Source: an uncultured Clostridia bacterium
GTDB lineage: Bacteria > Bacillota > Clostridia > UBA1212 > UBA1255
Direction: 5' to 3'
Assembly (NCBI GenBank): GCA_904420095.1
Contig: CAJFUB010000024.1
Span: forward strand, 1 to 38,523
DNA length: 38,523 nt
Position 1 is the stretch's first letter. Each line of letters starts with the position of its first letter. The notes below the pieces were generated by a model. It made no database searches. It had not been told where the DNA came from and saw nothing but the letters and a program-made list of their open reading frames with translations. The translations under genes were made by a program, and so were the position numbers. Below are positions 7,538 through 16,280 of the stretch, piece after piece.

Positions 7538-7830
7538 GTATAATCATTTGATTAGTAAAACAGAATATAACTTTTGATTGGTAAGGAAGTTTGGAAGAGA
7601 TTAAAATCATATACCTGAAATTATTGAGAAAAATGGTCAAACGGCACTTATAGAAAAATTAAAAGAGGAGGTTGACGAGTATATAAGTGATAATTCAATA
7701 GAAGAATTGTCGGATATTTTAGAAGCATTAGATGCAATATTCAATTTGATAAATTTTTTTGGCAAGAGGGAATTGATGCAAAAAAGAGCAACGGGGCGGT
7801 TTTAGTAAGGGACTGTTTTTAATTGATCAA
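7538..7830 (+). pseudogene. MazG-like / phosphoribosyl-ATP pyrophosphohydrolase-like protein, decayed
   Basis: Fragments KYNHLI and LVRKFGRD, then PEIIEKNGQTALIEKLKEE, VDEYISDNSIEELSDILEAL and, one frame over, KKEQRGGFSKGLFLID match small all-alpha nucleotide pyrophosphohydrolases. Their usual pattern is a KYNKLVRDKIPEII-like start, a metal-binding EExxE/ExxD core and a KRGGF-like end. The core EELSDILE is present. The start codon appears lost (ACT where ATG is expected) and at least two frameshifts occur. Intact relatives hydrolyse NTPs or modified nucleotides. Confidence 0.65.
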
Positions 7831-7905
7831 ACAGAATAGATTGGGTTTTTTGCGACTTATTTCCTGTTACAATTTATACTCCAATATTTTTGCTGTAAAT
7901 TGCAG

Positions 7906-9744
7906 ATGAAACTATTAAAGAAAGCGAGCAAAGATATGCTAAAGAAGTATATTTACAAAATTTTCTTTATAGACTCGCGCTTATTTCTAAAAAGCCTGAA
8001 TTACTCCTTTAAGTTGCTGTATAAATCGAGCGGATTACTATTTGCCGCCTATTTGCTTCTGCAATTAGCCTGTTCTATTACTCCGTTATTGAGTACCTAT
8101 ATTTTAAAGGATTTGCTGAATTGCTTAGCGGCATCGAAACCGGCCGTTCAATATGTCTGGCTGTATGTCAGCAGTATTGTGTTATTACAGGTTTTTCAAT
8201 CCATACAAGCTGTATGCAATGATTCCATGCAGAAAAAAGCCGATCATCTCTACACGTGTAACTTGGTTGAAAAGATGAATTCAATACCCTTGTCATTTAT
8301 TGATACATCGGATGGTAAGAACTTGATTGACGAAGTGCAATATTTAAAGATGACGGCAGTCAATTTACCGAATTATATTATCCAAACGGCTTCGTTTCTA
8401 ATATCATTTATCGTGGCCTTTTCAGAATTAATTTCGTTTCATCTGGCTTTTTCCCTTATATTCATTGCTCTGACGGTTCCCGGGCTGTTTTCTCAAATTC
8501 ATTTTCGCAGGAAAGCGGATATGCTTCGCAGAAAACAAGCGCCGGATGTCCGCAAATTTTGCTATTATCGGTGGATGCTGACCGATGCGTGGCCCGCTAA
8601 GGACGTAAGAATGTATGATCTCACTCAGCCGCTTTTGAAAAGATATAATGAGGAAAAATACGCTTACCTCATTGCCAACAAAAAATTAGATAAGAAAAGA
8701 ATGCTCTCCGCTATGCTTACTGAGCTTATCATGCGCAGCGGTGAAATCATATTCAGCTTTTTTGTAGTCTTTAAGGCGATATCTGGCGATATCAGTATTG
8801 GCGATGTAGCATTGTATATTGGTTTTGCATTAACAGCGACCACATCATTTCAAAATATGATCGGAACGATATTGTATGGTGTTGTTCGTGCCTCCGCCAA
8901 TATGAAATACTTATTTCAATTTTTTGATATGCAAGTACCGCATGCAGGAGGCAGCACAAGAAAATTGGACTCATTTGATTCGCTTGTTTTTGATAATGTT
9001 TTTTTCAAGTATCCTACCTCCGATCAATATATTTTGACAGGGGTATCATTTACACTAAAAAAAGGTGACAAACTTTCTATTGTTGGAATGAACGGTTCGG
9101 GCAAATCTACAATTATTAAATTAATGCTTGGCCTTTATGAAATCAATTCCGGACAGATCCTAATCAATGGGTTTCCGATGGCGGATTATGATATTCAAGA
9201 TGTCCGAAGATTGTTCTCGGTATTATTTCAAACTTTTGTACAATACCCTCTAACATTGCGGGAAAATATTGCGCTTTCTGATCTTGAAAGAATAAACAAC
9301 AGCGAAGAAATCGAAAGCGTACTGATACAAGGCGGTATTTATGAAGAATTAAACGCGCAACTTGAAAACGGTCTTGATTCCTATATGACGCGGCAATTTG
9401 ATGACAAGGGGACAGAGCTTTCCAAAGGACAATGGCAGAAGATTGCGCTCTCGCGCGCATATTTCAAAAACGCTCCGGTTATTATTTTCGACGAGCCGTC
9501 CGCTGCTCTGGACGCGGAGGCAGAAGATAAAATATTTAAAAATTTCGAAGACATTTCTGACGGGAAAACAGGTATTATGATTAGCCACCGTATATCTGCG
9601 GCAAGGATTTCAAATAAGGTTATTGTTCTTGATAGCGGAAGAATCACCGAACAAGGGACTCATGAAGAACTCGTTGCTTTGGATGGCCTCTATGCAAAAT
9701 TATACAATTTACAGCGCGAAAAATACACAGTAAAGGAGAATTGA
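7906..9744 (+). CDS. ABC exporter, fused membrane and ATPase subunit 1
   Basis: The 612-residue half-transporter has an N-terminal membrane domain (about residues 40-330, hydrophobic segments such as LLFAAYLLLQLACSITPLL) and a C-terminal nucleotide-binding domain. That domain has Walker A GMNGSGKST, Q-loop LFQTFVQYP, signature LSKGQ (a variant of LSGGQ), Walker B VIIFDEPSAALD and H-loop ISHR. The next gene is a second half-transporter, one base after its stop, so a heterodimer is likely. Cargo is unknown; peptides or drugs are usual for this class. Start is uncertain: TTG 7900, ATG 7906 and ATG 7936 all lack a strong ribosome binding site. Its AT-rich composition, unlike the housekeeping genes, suggests transfer. 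Confidence 0.85.
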   Translation: MKLLKKASKDMLKKYIYKIFFIDSRLFLKSLNYSFKLLYKSSGLLFAAYLLLQLACSITPLLSTYILKDLLNCLAASKPAVQYVWLYVSSIVLLQVFQSIQAVCNDSMQKKADHLYTCNLVEKMNSIPLSFIDTSDGKNLIDEVQYLKMTAVNLPNYIIQTASFLISFIVAFSELISFHLAFSLIFIALTVPGLFSQIHFRRKADMLRRKQAPDVRKFCYYRWMLTDAWPAKDVRMYDLTQPLLKRYNEEKYAYLIANKKLDKKRMLSAMLTELIMRSGEIIFSFFVVFKAISGDISIGDVALYIGFALTATTSFQNMIGTILYGVVRASANMKYLFQFFDMQVPHAGGSTRKLDSFDSLVFDNVFFKYPTSDQYILTGVSFTLKKGDKLSIVGMNGSGKSTIIKLMLGLYEINSGQILINGFPMADYDIQDVRRLFSVLFQTFVQYPLTLRENIALSDLERINNSEEIESVLIQGGIYEELNAQLENGLDSYMTRQFDDKGTELSKGQWQKIALSRAYFKNAPVIIFDEPSAALDAEAEDKIFKNFEDISDGKTGIMISHRISAARISNKVIVLDSGRITEQGTHEELVALDGLYAKLYNLQREKYTVKEN

Positions 9745-9745
9745 T

Positions 9746-11530
9746 GTGAATAGGATTAAACGATTTTTCTCCGGATTTCTCAAAAACGTATGCTTTGGGA
9801 TTAAAACCAGTTATCAGGCATCAAAATTCTATTTTTCTTTGAAGCTCATTATCCTGCTTTCCACTACTGCCATTCCGCTTGTAAATATCTGGCTTTGGAA
9901 AGAGGTTATAAATGGGATCCTAAATTATCAAAACCGCAAGCATACCGTAATCATCTGTCTTTCGGTTTATCTTGCTTTGCGTCTTACTACATATGTATTG
10001 ACACAATTCAATACATATATTAATAATCGTTATAGCGATGAACTGCAATTTTACATTGAAACTGTCATGATGGAAAAAACTTCTCGCGTGGATTTATCAT
10101 TTTTTGATTCCGCAAAAATGGGCGATAAAGTACGTCATACAAGAAGCAATTTTGGAATTATTACGCAAATGACTTGGCTTGTATTCGATATTCTTTCTTC
10201 TTTTATCAATGTAATTGCTACATTTATCATTGTATGTACCTATAAGTGGTGGATCGGCATTGCAACGCTTATCCTGCTGATTCCGTTTTTGATATATAAT
10301 AAAAAACGTACGGAACACAAACTAGAAATGGAAAAAGAGCAACTCAGAGATCATCGCAAAAAGGACTATTATCAAAATATCTGCTTTGATAATAACGTGC
10401 AGTTTGAAATTAAGTTAAATAATATTGGCGGATACTTTATTGAGAAATACAAAGACATTTGGAAAAAGCTTTACCGAATTAACAAAAATGAGGATATCAG
10501 CCATAATATTATCAATATGCTGATTATGTTTATCAATACATCAAGTACGTTTTTGGTGTTAGCGTTTTCTGTGCTTGACGTGATAAATCAAAAAATTGGA
10601 ATTGGAGATCTTCAATACAACCTCAGTATGGTATCTCGCCTTCGAGCACAAGCGCAAGGCTTAGTAAATAATATCAATCAATTTCTCGTAAATAACACGC
10701 GCCTTATCGAACTTCAAGAGTTTATGAATATGCAGCCTGAGGTCGAAAAAAGCGGAACTCTTAAACCCTCAAATAATCCCCAAATACAATTTTGCAATGT
10801 AAGCTTCCGTTATCCTAACACAGAGCGATATGTGTTGAACGACTGCTCTTTTACCATTGAGCCGTATGAAAAGGTCGGACTAATTGGGCTCAATGGTGCA
10901 GGAAAATCCACAATTATCAAACTGATGTTCCGATTTTACGATCCGGAAAAAGGGTGCATCAGACTGGATGGTATTGACCTAAAGGAGTATGATATTTATG
11001 CCGTACGGAAGGTGTTCGGTGTTTTATTCCAAGATTATGTTACATACTGCCTGCCGCTCCGTGAAATCATTGCGCTTTCGGATTTTAATGAGCGATTCAA
11101 CGATAAAAAACTAAAAAAGGCTTGTGATCTCAGCGGCGCAAGTGAGATATTCAAGACCTGGGAGCAGGGCTTTGACAGTGTGCTTGGCAGATATTATGCC
11201 GATAATGGAAGGGATCTGTCCGGCGGGCAATGGCAGCTAGTGGGACTTGCCAGAGCGTACTTCAAAGAAAGTGAATATATGATTCTTGACGAGCCGTCTG
11301 CCGCGCTTGATCCGATTTCAGAGGACAGAATTTTCGAGCAACTGTATAATCTAAGCGAAGGGAAAAGCTCAGTCACGATTTCCCATCGTCTTTCGAATAC
11401 CACGCTTGCGGATAAAATATTGGTTATCGGTGACGGTCATATCATTGAACAGGGTTCACACTTTGATTTGCTCAGGCAAAACGGAGAATATGCACGCCTA
11501 TTTAATTTACAGGCAAGCAAGTATATGTGA
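9746..11530 (+). CDS. ABC exporter, fused membrane and ATPase subunit 2
   Basis: The 594-residue partner of the upstream half-transporter begins at GTG 9746, one base after the previous stop, with AAAGGAG at 9732-9738. The membrane domain covers about residues 25-310. The ATPase domain has Walker A GLNGAGKST, Q-loop LFQDYVTYC, a canonical LSGGQ signature, Walker B YMILDEPSAALD and ISHRLS. The signature in this subunit is canonical while the partner has LSKGQ, and both have intact Walker B glutamates, so two working ATP sites remain possible. No peptide substrate gene, immunity gene or maturation enzyme is adjacent, so function stays open. Confidence 0.87.
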   Translation: MNRIKRFFSGFLKNVCFGIKTSYQASKFYFSLKLIILLSTTAIPLVNIWLWKEVINGILNYQNRKHTVIICLSVYLALRLTTYVLTQFNTYINNRYSDELQFYIETVMMEKTSRVDLSFFDSAKMGDKVRHTRSNFGIITQMTWLVFDILSSFINVIATFIIVCTYKWWIGIATLILLIPFLIYNKKRTEHKLEMEKEQLRDHRKKDYYQNICFDNNVQFEIKLNNIGGYFIEKYKDIWKKLYRINKNEDISHNIINMLIMFINTSSTFLVLAFSVLDVINQKIGIGDLQYNLSMVSRLRAQAQGLVNNINQFLVNNTRLIELQEFMNMQPEVEKSGTLKPSNNPQIQFCNVSFRYPNTERYVLNDCSFTIEPYEKVGLIGLNGAGKSTIIKLMFRFYDPEKGCIRLDGIDLKEYDIYAVRKVFGVLFQDYVTYCLPLREIIALSDFNERFNDKKLKKACDLSGASEIFKTWEQGFDSVLGRYYADNGRDLSGGQWQLVGLARAYFKESEYMILDEPSAALDPISEDRIFEQLYNLSEGKSSVTISHRLSNTTLADKILVIGDGHIIEQGSHFDLLRQNGEYARLFNLQASKYM

Positions 11531-12008
11531 TACTGCAAACTGCGAAAACACCGAATTTGACATTTTTGCCAAACTATGAAATAAACCGGAATCTGGGCAT
11601 TTCGTGATCTATCCCTCTTATTTTAATAAGATGAAGGGCCTGCCGCGGAGCAATTCGAAATTTTTTCAATTGTTTGCGGCCTCTTCTGCTCCTGTTTTTG
11701 AATCATTGTCGGCGAAAATTTCTGTTTCATGGCGTGGGTGCCTCTTTCCGTATTCAAAATTCTGCCGTCGAGCAGGAAAGAGGAGAACATTTTCAGATGT
11801 TTACGTCAAAAAGACAGTTTATCAATGGACATGCGTGGAAACTGCGATCCTTCTCAAAATGAGTAAGGCCGCTTACAGAATGAGCGGTTTTCCGGTAGGA
11901 AGCAGGAAGAAGGCAATAAAAAATAGCATTTGGTTTTGTGCAATCAAAAAGTCGCAAGCGGTGAAAATACTTGCAAATTTTAACTTTTCAGAAGATTTTG
12001 CGTGCCTT
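11531..12008. other. Intergenic stretch with no recognisable gene
   Basis: Between the ABC exporter and repeat copy B I see no gene I can support. An open frame (11604-12044, plus) has neither a ribosome binding site nor family motifs. The stretch is probably decayed accessory DNA. Confidence 0.5.
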
Positions 12009-12220
12009 GAATTTATAAACAAAATCGCTTACAATCGGAACTAGAACTTTTTGCTTTTATCCGCAGCTGCGGGGCGAGTCTATCAAGCCCTATAACGAAC
12101 GGATAACACTGGCTTATATAGGCAGGATAATATGGAGATATCAAATAAACAAAAGAATAGCAAAACACGACAATGAGCGGCGCCAAAACAAAATGCGTTG
12201 GCTTTGCCGAGCGGGCGTGA
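12009..12220 (+). repeat. Accessory-island repeat, copy B
   Basis: It matches copy A (2311-2520) in the same orientation. The core at about 12052-12116 is identical over about 66 bp, with only two mismatches on to about 12147. The leading hairpin is degenerate here. Weaker similarity, including GGCTTTGCCG, continues to about 12215. A GNAT gene follows 50 bases later. An open frame runs through the repeat into the GNAT frame, but the GNAT has its own ribosome binding site. Confidence 0.7.
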
Positions 12221-12270
12221 TCGATCGCAAACGATTTAATGCCGCGGCCGAAAAGAACCGGAGGAATGTC

Positions 12271-12744
12271 ATGGGTTATCCGATCAGAAAATTTGAAAAA
12301 AAGGACACAGAGCAGGTTATGCGGATCTGGCTAGACGGTAATATTGAAACGCACGGCTTTGTACCGGAAGCATATTGGATGTCTCACTTTCCATTGGTGC
12401 AGGAGCAGCTTTTGCAGGCCGATCTTTATGTGTATGAGCAGAGCGGGACAATACAAGGATTTGTCGGAATGACGGGCGATTTTCTTGCCGGGATTTTTGT
12501 CGATAAAAAATATCGCTCCGCCGGAATCGGGAAAAGTCTTTTGGAACATATCAAAAAAATTTATCCCGTTTTTTCGCTGAATGTCTATCAGAAAAACCAG
12601 CGCGCGGTGAATTTTTACCAGAGAGAAGGGCTCTTGATTTCCGCTGAAGGAATCGATGAGGATACGGCAGAAGCGGAATATACGATGCGCTGGAATGGAA
12701 GCGCGAAAGAAAACGGGCGCGGAGCGGACGACTGCTTTTTGTGA
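12271..12744 (+). CDS. GNAT family N-acetyltransferase
   Basis: The 157-residue protein has the GNAT acetyl-CoA segment FVDKKYRSAGIGKSLLEHIK and the C-terminal NQRAVNFYQREG. The N-terminus IRKFEKKDTEQVMRIWLDGN is like YjaB/YhbS-type acetyltransferases. The chosen ATG (12271) is preceded by CCGGAGGA. The frame is open further upstream through repeat copy B, but nothing there looks like acetyltransferase sequence. It ends 19 bases before the GrpB/Tam fusion gene and may be co-transcribed with it. Substrate unknown. Confidence 0.8.
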   Translation: MGYPIRKFEKKDTEQVMRIWLDGNIETHGFVPEAYWMSHFPLVQEQLLQADLYVYEQSGTIQGFVGMTGDFLAGIFVDKKYRSAGIGKSLLEHIKKIYPVFSLNVYQKNQRAVNFYQREGLLISAEGIDEDTAEAEYTMRWNGSAKENGRGADDCFL

Positions 12745-12763
12745 TTTGAAAGGAGCTTTTTCT

Positions 12764-14080
12764 ATGCCGCAGCACATCGTTGTAACAGCGTATTCCCCGG
12801 AATGGGCGGCCGAATTCGAGAGAGAATCAGAAATGATAAAAAACATTTTGAAAGATAACTGCGTTGCCGTTCATCATATCGGCAGCACGGCGGTAGCGGG
12901 CCTGAAAGCAAAGCCGATTATCGATATGATGCCGATCGTTGCAGATCTTCGAAAAGTCGATGAGCTGGCATCGGAATTTGAAAAAATCGGCTATGAATAT
13001 CTGGGGGAATTTGGAATTGCGGGAAGACGGTATCTTCGAAAGGGCGGAGCGGAAAGAACGCACCAAATACACATTTTTGAGGCAACGAACCAAGCGGATA
13101 TCGAAAGGCATCTTGCCGTTCGCGATTATCTGCGCACCCACAACGAAGCCGCAGAGGAATATGGAAATCTGAAGGAAAAGCTTGCCAGGGAATTCCCGTA
13201 TGATATTGACGCATACTGCGACGGAAAAGATGAATTTGTGAAAAAGCTGGAGAAAACAGCATTGGAATGGAAAAAACGGAAGTCAAGCCGTAATTTATAT
13301 GCTGAGAATGAGGCGAGGAATATGACGGATTGGAATGCGGACCAATATTTGAAATTTATGAATCAAAGAACACAACCTGCTGTAGATTTGGCAATGCGTA
13401 TCATAGACAGTAAGCCTAGAAGGATTGCCGATATTGGCTGCGGTCCGGGAAACAGCACTTACGTACTGAAGAAAATTTTCCCCGATGCAGAGCTTCTCGG
13501 AATCGATCTTTCCTCTGAGATGATTGAAAAAGCGAGGAAAGATTATCCCGATATCGAATTTCGCGTCTGCGATGCGCTTGCACTGGCGGGCAAATATGAT
13601 TTGCTCTTCTCCAACGCCTGCCTCCAGTGGATTCCCGATCACGATACTCTGCTTCCTTCCTTGATGGACAAATTAAGCGACGGCGGAATTTTAGCGGCGC
13701 AGGTTCCGATAAATGAAGAAGAGCCGCTGTTCAAACTGATAAAAGAAACTGCTGCAGAGCCGGAATGGGGGCTTCAGGATGTTGCGCTGCCTCCCAATCA
13801 AACCCTTGCGCCCCAAGAATATTTTGATATTCTGGCAGGCTGTTCTTCCTCCTTTGATCTTTGGGAAACGAAATATTACCATGTGCTTGACAGTCATAAA
13901 GCTCTGGTAGAATGGGTAAAAGGGACGAGACTGCGGCCGTATCTGGCGTTTCTGGGAGAAACGGCCGGAAAAGAATTTGAAAAAGTAATTACGGATAGAG
14001 TAAAAAGGAGCTACCCCGTCAGAAAGAGCGGCGACGTTGTTTTTGGCTTCCGCAGGCTTTTCTTTACGGCGAAGAAGTAA
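12764..14080 (+). CDS. Fusion of GrpB-type nucleotidyltransferase-fold protein and trans-aconitate 2-methyltransferase
   Basis: The 438-residue product joins two families. Residues 1 to about 172 are a GrpB/UPF0157 domain: VVTAYSPEWAAEFERE, HHIGSTAVAGLKAKPIIDMM, HLAVRDYLRTH and YCDGKDEFVKKLE. From MTDWNADQYLKF (residue 187) it is a full-length trans-aconitate methyltransferase-like enzyme, with the SAM loop IADIGCGPGNSTYVL, the acidic GIDLSSEMI and the LLFSNACLQWIPDH motif. Tam methylates trans-aconitate, an inhibitor of the citric acid cycle, using SAM; GrpB has no settled function. No stop separates them. An internal ATG (13322) has GAGGCGAGG upstream, so the second half might also be made alone. 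Start ATG 12764 follows AAAGGAG. Confidence 0.82.
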   Translation: MPQHIVVTAYSPEWAAEFERESEMIKNILKDNCVAVHHIGSTAVAGLKAKPIIDMMPIVADLRKVDELASEFEKIGYEYLGEFGIAGRRYLRKGGAERTHQIHIFEATNQADIERHLAVRDYLRTHNEAAEEYGNLKEKLAREFPYDIDAYCDGKDEFVKKLEKTALEWKKRKSSRNLYAENEARNMTDWNADQYLKFMNQRTQPAVDLAMRIIDSKPRRIADIGCGPGNSTYVLKKIFPDAELLGIDLSSEMIEKARKDYPDIEFRVCDALALAGKYDLLFSNACLQWIPDHDTLLPSLMDKLSDGGILAAQVPINEEEPLFKLIKETAAEPEWGLQDVALPPNQTLAPQEYFDILAGCSSSFDLWETKYYHVLDSHKALVEWVKGTRLRPYLAFLGETAGKEFEKVITDRVKRSYPVRKSGDVVFGFRRLFFTAKK

Positions 14081-14113
14081 AAACAGAGCCGGCGCGTCCG
14101 AACCGGATCCGCA

Positions 14114-14142
14114 TTGCATTTTTTACAAAAAAAATATATAAT
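14114..14142 (+). promoter_or_regulatory. SigA-type promoter
   Basis: TTGCAT (14114-14119), 17 bases, TATAAT (14137-14142). It lies 34 bases before the next gene's ATG. Confidence 0.65.
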
Positions 14143-14175
14143 AACCGCGTATGCAAGTAATACTGGAATGGAGCA

Positions 14176-14781
14176 ATGCGTGTGAAGGTTTATTGTTTTA
14201 TCCCTGCGGAAGAAGCGGAAGAAGTGATAGAATGCGGACTGAAGTTAAACAGCAGGCTGACGAAAACCATAACGATCTGCGGCGCCCAGGTTCCCTGCTT
14301 TGAAGCGTATCTGCATCCGAAGGACGGCGCCGGAACCGGATCCGACGACGTGCTCGTTAAAATCACACTCCCGGAAGGACGTGCCTATATTGCGGACAAC
14401 TCGCTTCTGGGCAAGCTCGGCGGCCTCTACAACAAGAGCATTATTCCGGCTGACCGGTATAAACTGGGAAAATACCGCAAACCGTGCTGTCTGATCTCCT
14501 GCACCATTTTGCCGGAGATGATCGAACGGTATAATCCGGATCTGGATGAGCCGCTGCTGTACCAGTCCTCCGAACAGCTCTACAGAGACAGCCTATTTTA
14601 TAAAACGGACGATTTAGCGCAAAGCTTTAAAGACGTTGCACTGAACGCATATTATAATTTGAAAGCGGCCTCGGGAGAGTATGCGGTGCAATTCAACGAC
14701 GAATATGCCGCTTATACGGACAGCGCCACGGGCGAAGTGATTGCGATCGTCAAAACAAAATTCACTCAGGAGAAAGGATAA
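14176..14781 (+). CDS. Uncharacterised protein, first of a pair
   Basis: The 201-residue protein is not recognised. It starts MRVKVYCFIPAEEAEEVIEC and contains a charged alpha/beta-looking body with no signal peptide, no membrane segment and no evident catalytic motif. Four Cys residues are scattered and do not form a metal motif. The C-terminal part, with QFNDEYAAYTDSATGEVIAI, looks like a beta-hairpin. A good promoter lies upstream, and a Gly/Asn/Gln-rich protein follows 4 bases after its stop, so the two are probably expressed together. GTG at 14182 is an alternative start with better spacing to GGAG. Confidence 0.6.
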   Translation: MRVKVYCFIPAEEAEEVIECGLKLNSRLTKTITICGAQVPCFEAYLHPKDGAGTGSDDVLVKITLPEGRAYIADNSLLGKLGGLYNKSIIPADRYKLGKYRKPCCLISCTILPEMIERYNPDLDEPLLYQSSEQLYRDSLFYKTDDLAQSFKDVALNAYYNLKAASGEYAVQFNDEYAAYTDSATGEVIAIVKTKFTQEKG

Positions 14782-14785
14782 ATTT

Positions 14786-15190
14786 ATGGCACAGGAAAAC
14801 GCTTCCACAAATGCGGGCAATAACGGAAACAACGGCAACCATCCGAACCGGCAGAGACACGGAAATAATAAAAGGTACGGATATAACAGTAAAACGTATC
14901 AGCAGCGTCCTCCCAGAGAAAATCGGCCCCAGCCGCAGGCTTCGCAGCAGGGAACGGCCGAACGCAGGACGGAATCCGCGCCTGCCAAAGCACAGACGGA
15001 AAATGCAGGAGCCAATCCCGGAGCCAGCCAGCCCGTTAAGAAAAATAATAATTTCCGCGGCGGACGGCGTGAAAAACAGAATATTAAGCCGGAAGAGACG
15101 GTTGAGGATATCCGGAACGATTTAAAGCGCATTGAGAAAGAAATTGCGCTTGAAATCAAAGAGATCGGTGCCCTGAAGCTTGGCCTGTAA
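14786..15190 (+). CDS. Low-complexity basic protein with a helical C-terminus
   Basis: The 134-residue product is mostly disordered. Residues 1 to about 95 are rich in Asn, Gly, Gln, Arg and Pro (for example NAGNNGNNGNHPNRQRHGNN), with basic FRGGRREKQ near residue 97. The last 34 residues, EDIRNDLKRIEKEIALEIKE, should form a charged amphipathic helix or coiled coil. The composition resembles RNA-binding or condensate-forming tails, but no known domain is present. ATG at 14786 follows AGGAGAAAGGA. It is coupled to the uncharacterised gene just upstream. Function unknown. Confidence 0.6.
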   Translation: MAQENASTNAGNNGNNGNHPNRQRHGNNKRYGYNSKTYQQRPPRENRPQPQASQQGTAERRTESAPAKAQTENAGANPGASQPVKKNNNFRGGRREKQNIKPEETVEDIRNDLKRIEKEIALEIKEIGALKLGL

Positions 15191-15209
15191 TGCGGAAGGG
15201 CGATTCCCG

Positions 15210-16199
15210 ATGAAACGTTGGCAGCTTCCCGGCACGCAGCTTTCCATTTTTCCCTTGATCCTGGGAACTGACTATTACGGAAAAACAGTTCCGGAGGATT
15301 CGGCATGCCTCCTGATGGATACGTTCTGCGAGCAGGGCGGAAATCTTCTTGACACGGCGCACGTCTATTCCGACTATCTGCCCGGCGAAAAGCACATGAG
15401 CGAGAAGGTGATCGGCAGGTGGCTGAGAAAAAGCGGAATGGACAAAGCGCTGGGATCGTCTTTTTATATTGCAACGAAAGGCGGCTTCCCAGAGGTGGGC
15501 GACATGCACGCCTCGCGGATTTCGTTTCGGGAAATCAGCGGCGACCTTGAGGAAAGCCTGGAGTGCCTAGGCATCGGCTGCATCGACCTTTACTGGCTGC
15601 ATCGCGATAATCCTGCCGTTCCGGCCGAGGAAATTACGGAGTGGATGAACGTATTTCTCCGCCAGGGGAAAATCAAAAGCTATGGATATTCCAACTGGAC
15701 CTCGGAACGCATCGCTGCCTCCCTGAAATATGCGGAGCGCCGCGGGCTTGCAGCTCCGGCCGCCTCGCAGATCAGATGGAGCCTCGCCGTTACCTCTCAG
15801 GGAACTGCGGACGACGATACGCTCGTAGAAATGACGCCGAAAGAATACGCCTGGTATGCGCAGCAGCGATTCCCGGTTTTCGCGTTTTCTTCGCAGGCAA
15901 AGGGCTTTTTCTCGAAGCTCCGCCGCGAGGACGGAAAATACCTTCTGCCAGACGGAAAAGCGGGAGCGCGCTATTCCAATCCGGTTAATCTGAGCACTTA
16001 TGAAAAGCTTCTGAAAATCAGCGCAAAATATGGTATTACGATTGCGCAGGCCGCGCTGGCCTGGATTTTATACGCGCCGTTTCCGGCGTTTCCCATTATA
16101 GGCTGCAAAACGACAGGGCAGCTTCGGGAAAGCATGGAAGCGGTAAAATATTCCGATATTGAAGAGTTTTCACAGCAGAGCCAAATATTTCAGCATTGA
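15210..16199 (+). CDS. Aldo/keto reductase family oxidoreductase
   Basis: The 329-residue protein has the AKR catalytic residues in order: Asp and Tyr in LLDTAHVYSDY, Lys in YIATKGGF, and His in DLYWLHRD. Later come the GYSNWT strand and the NADP-binding IIGCKTTGQLRESMEAV. It should reduce aldehydes or ketones with NAD(P)H in the cytoplasm; the substrate cannot be told. Some relatives act on sugars. ATG 15210 is chosen over TTG 15180, which lies in the end of the previous gene. The stop overlaps the -35 box of the next promoter. Confidence 0.85.
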   Translation: MKRWQLPGTQLSIFPLILGTDYYGKTVPEDSACLLMDTFCEQGGNLLDTAHVYSDYLPGEKHMSEKVIGRWLRKSGMDKALGSSFYIATKGGFPEVGDMHASRISFREISGDLEESLECLGIGCIDLYWLHRDNPAVPAEEITEWMNVFLRQGKIKSYGYSNWTSERIAASLKYAERRGLAAPAASQIRWSLAVTSQGTADDDTLVEMTPKEYAWYAQQRFPVFAFSSQAKGFFSKLRREDGKYLLPDGKAGARYSNPVNLSTYEKLLKISAKYGITIAQAALAWILYAPFPAFPIIGCKTTGQLRESMEAVKYSDIEEFSQQSQIFQH

Positions 16200-16224
16200 T
16201 TCTTTTCGGATCATTCGGTATAAT
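16196..16224 (+). promoter_or_regulatory. SigA-type promoter of the darA operon
   Basis: TTGATT (16196-16201), 17 bases, TATAAT (16219-16224). The -35 box overlaps the stop codon of the aldo/keto reductase gene. It lies 57 bases before the darA ATG. Confidence 0.7.
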
Positions 16225-16280
16225 AATTCTATATATGATACGGACTATAAACGTATTTTATTGATACAGGAGGAATCGGT

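Noticed and set aside
7266..7640. 124-codon minus-strand frame
   Set aside because: It overlaps repeat copy C and the MazG-like remnant, has no ribosome binding site and no recognisable sequence.
11604..12044. 146-codon plus-strand frame after the ABC exporter
   Set aside because: No ribosome binding site, no family motif and odd composition; its end runs into repeat copy B.
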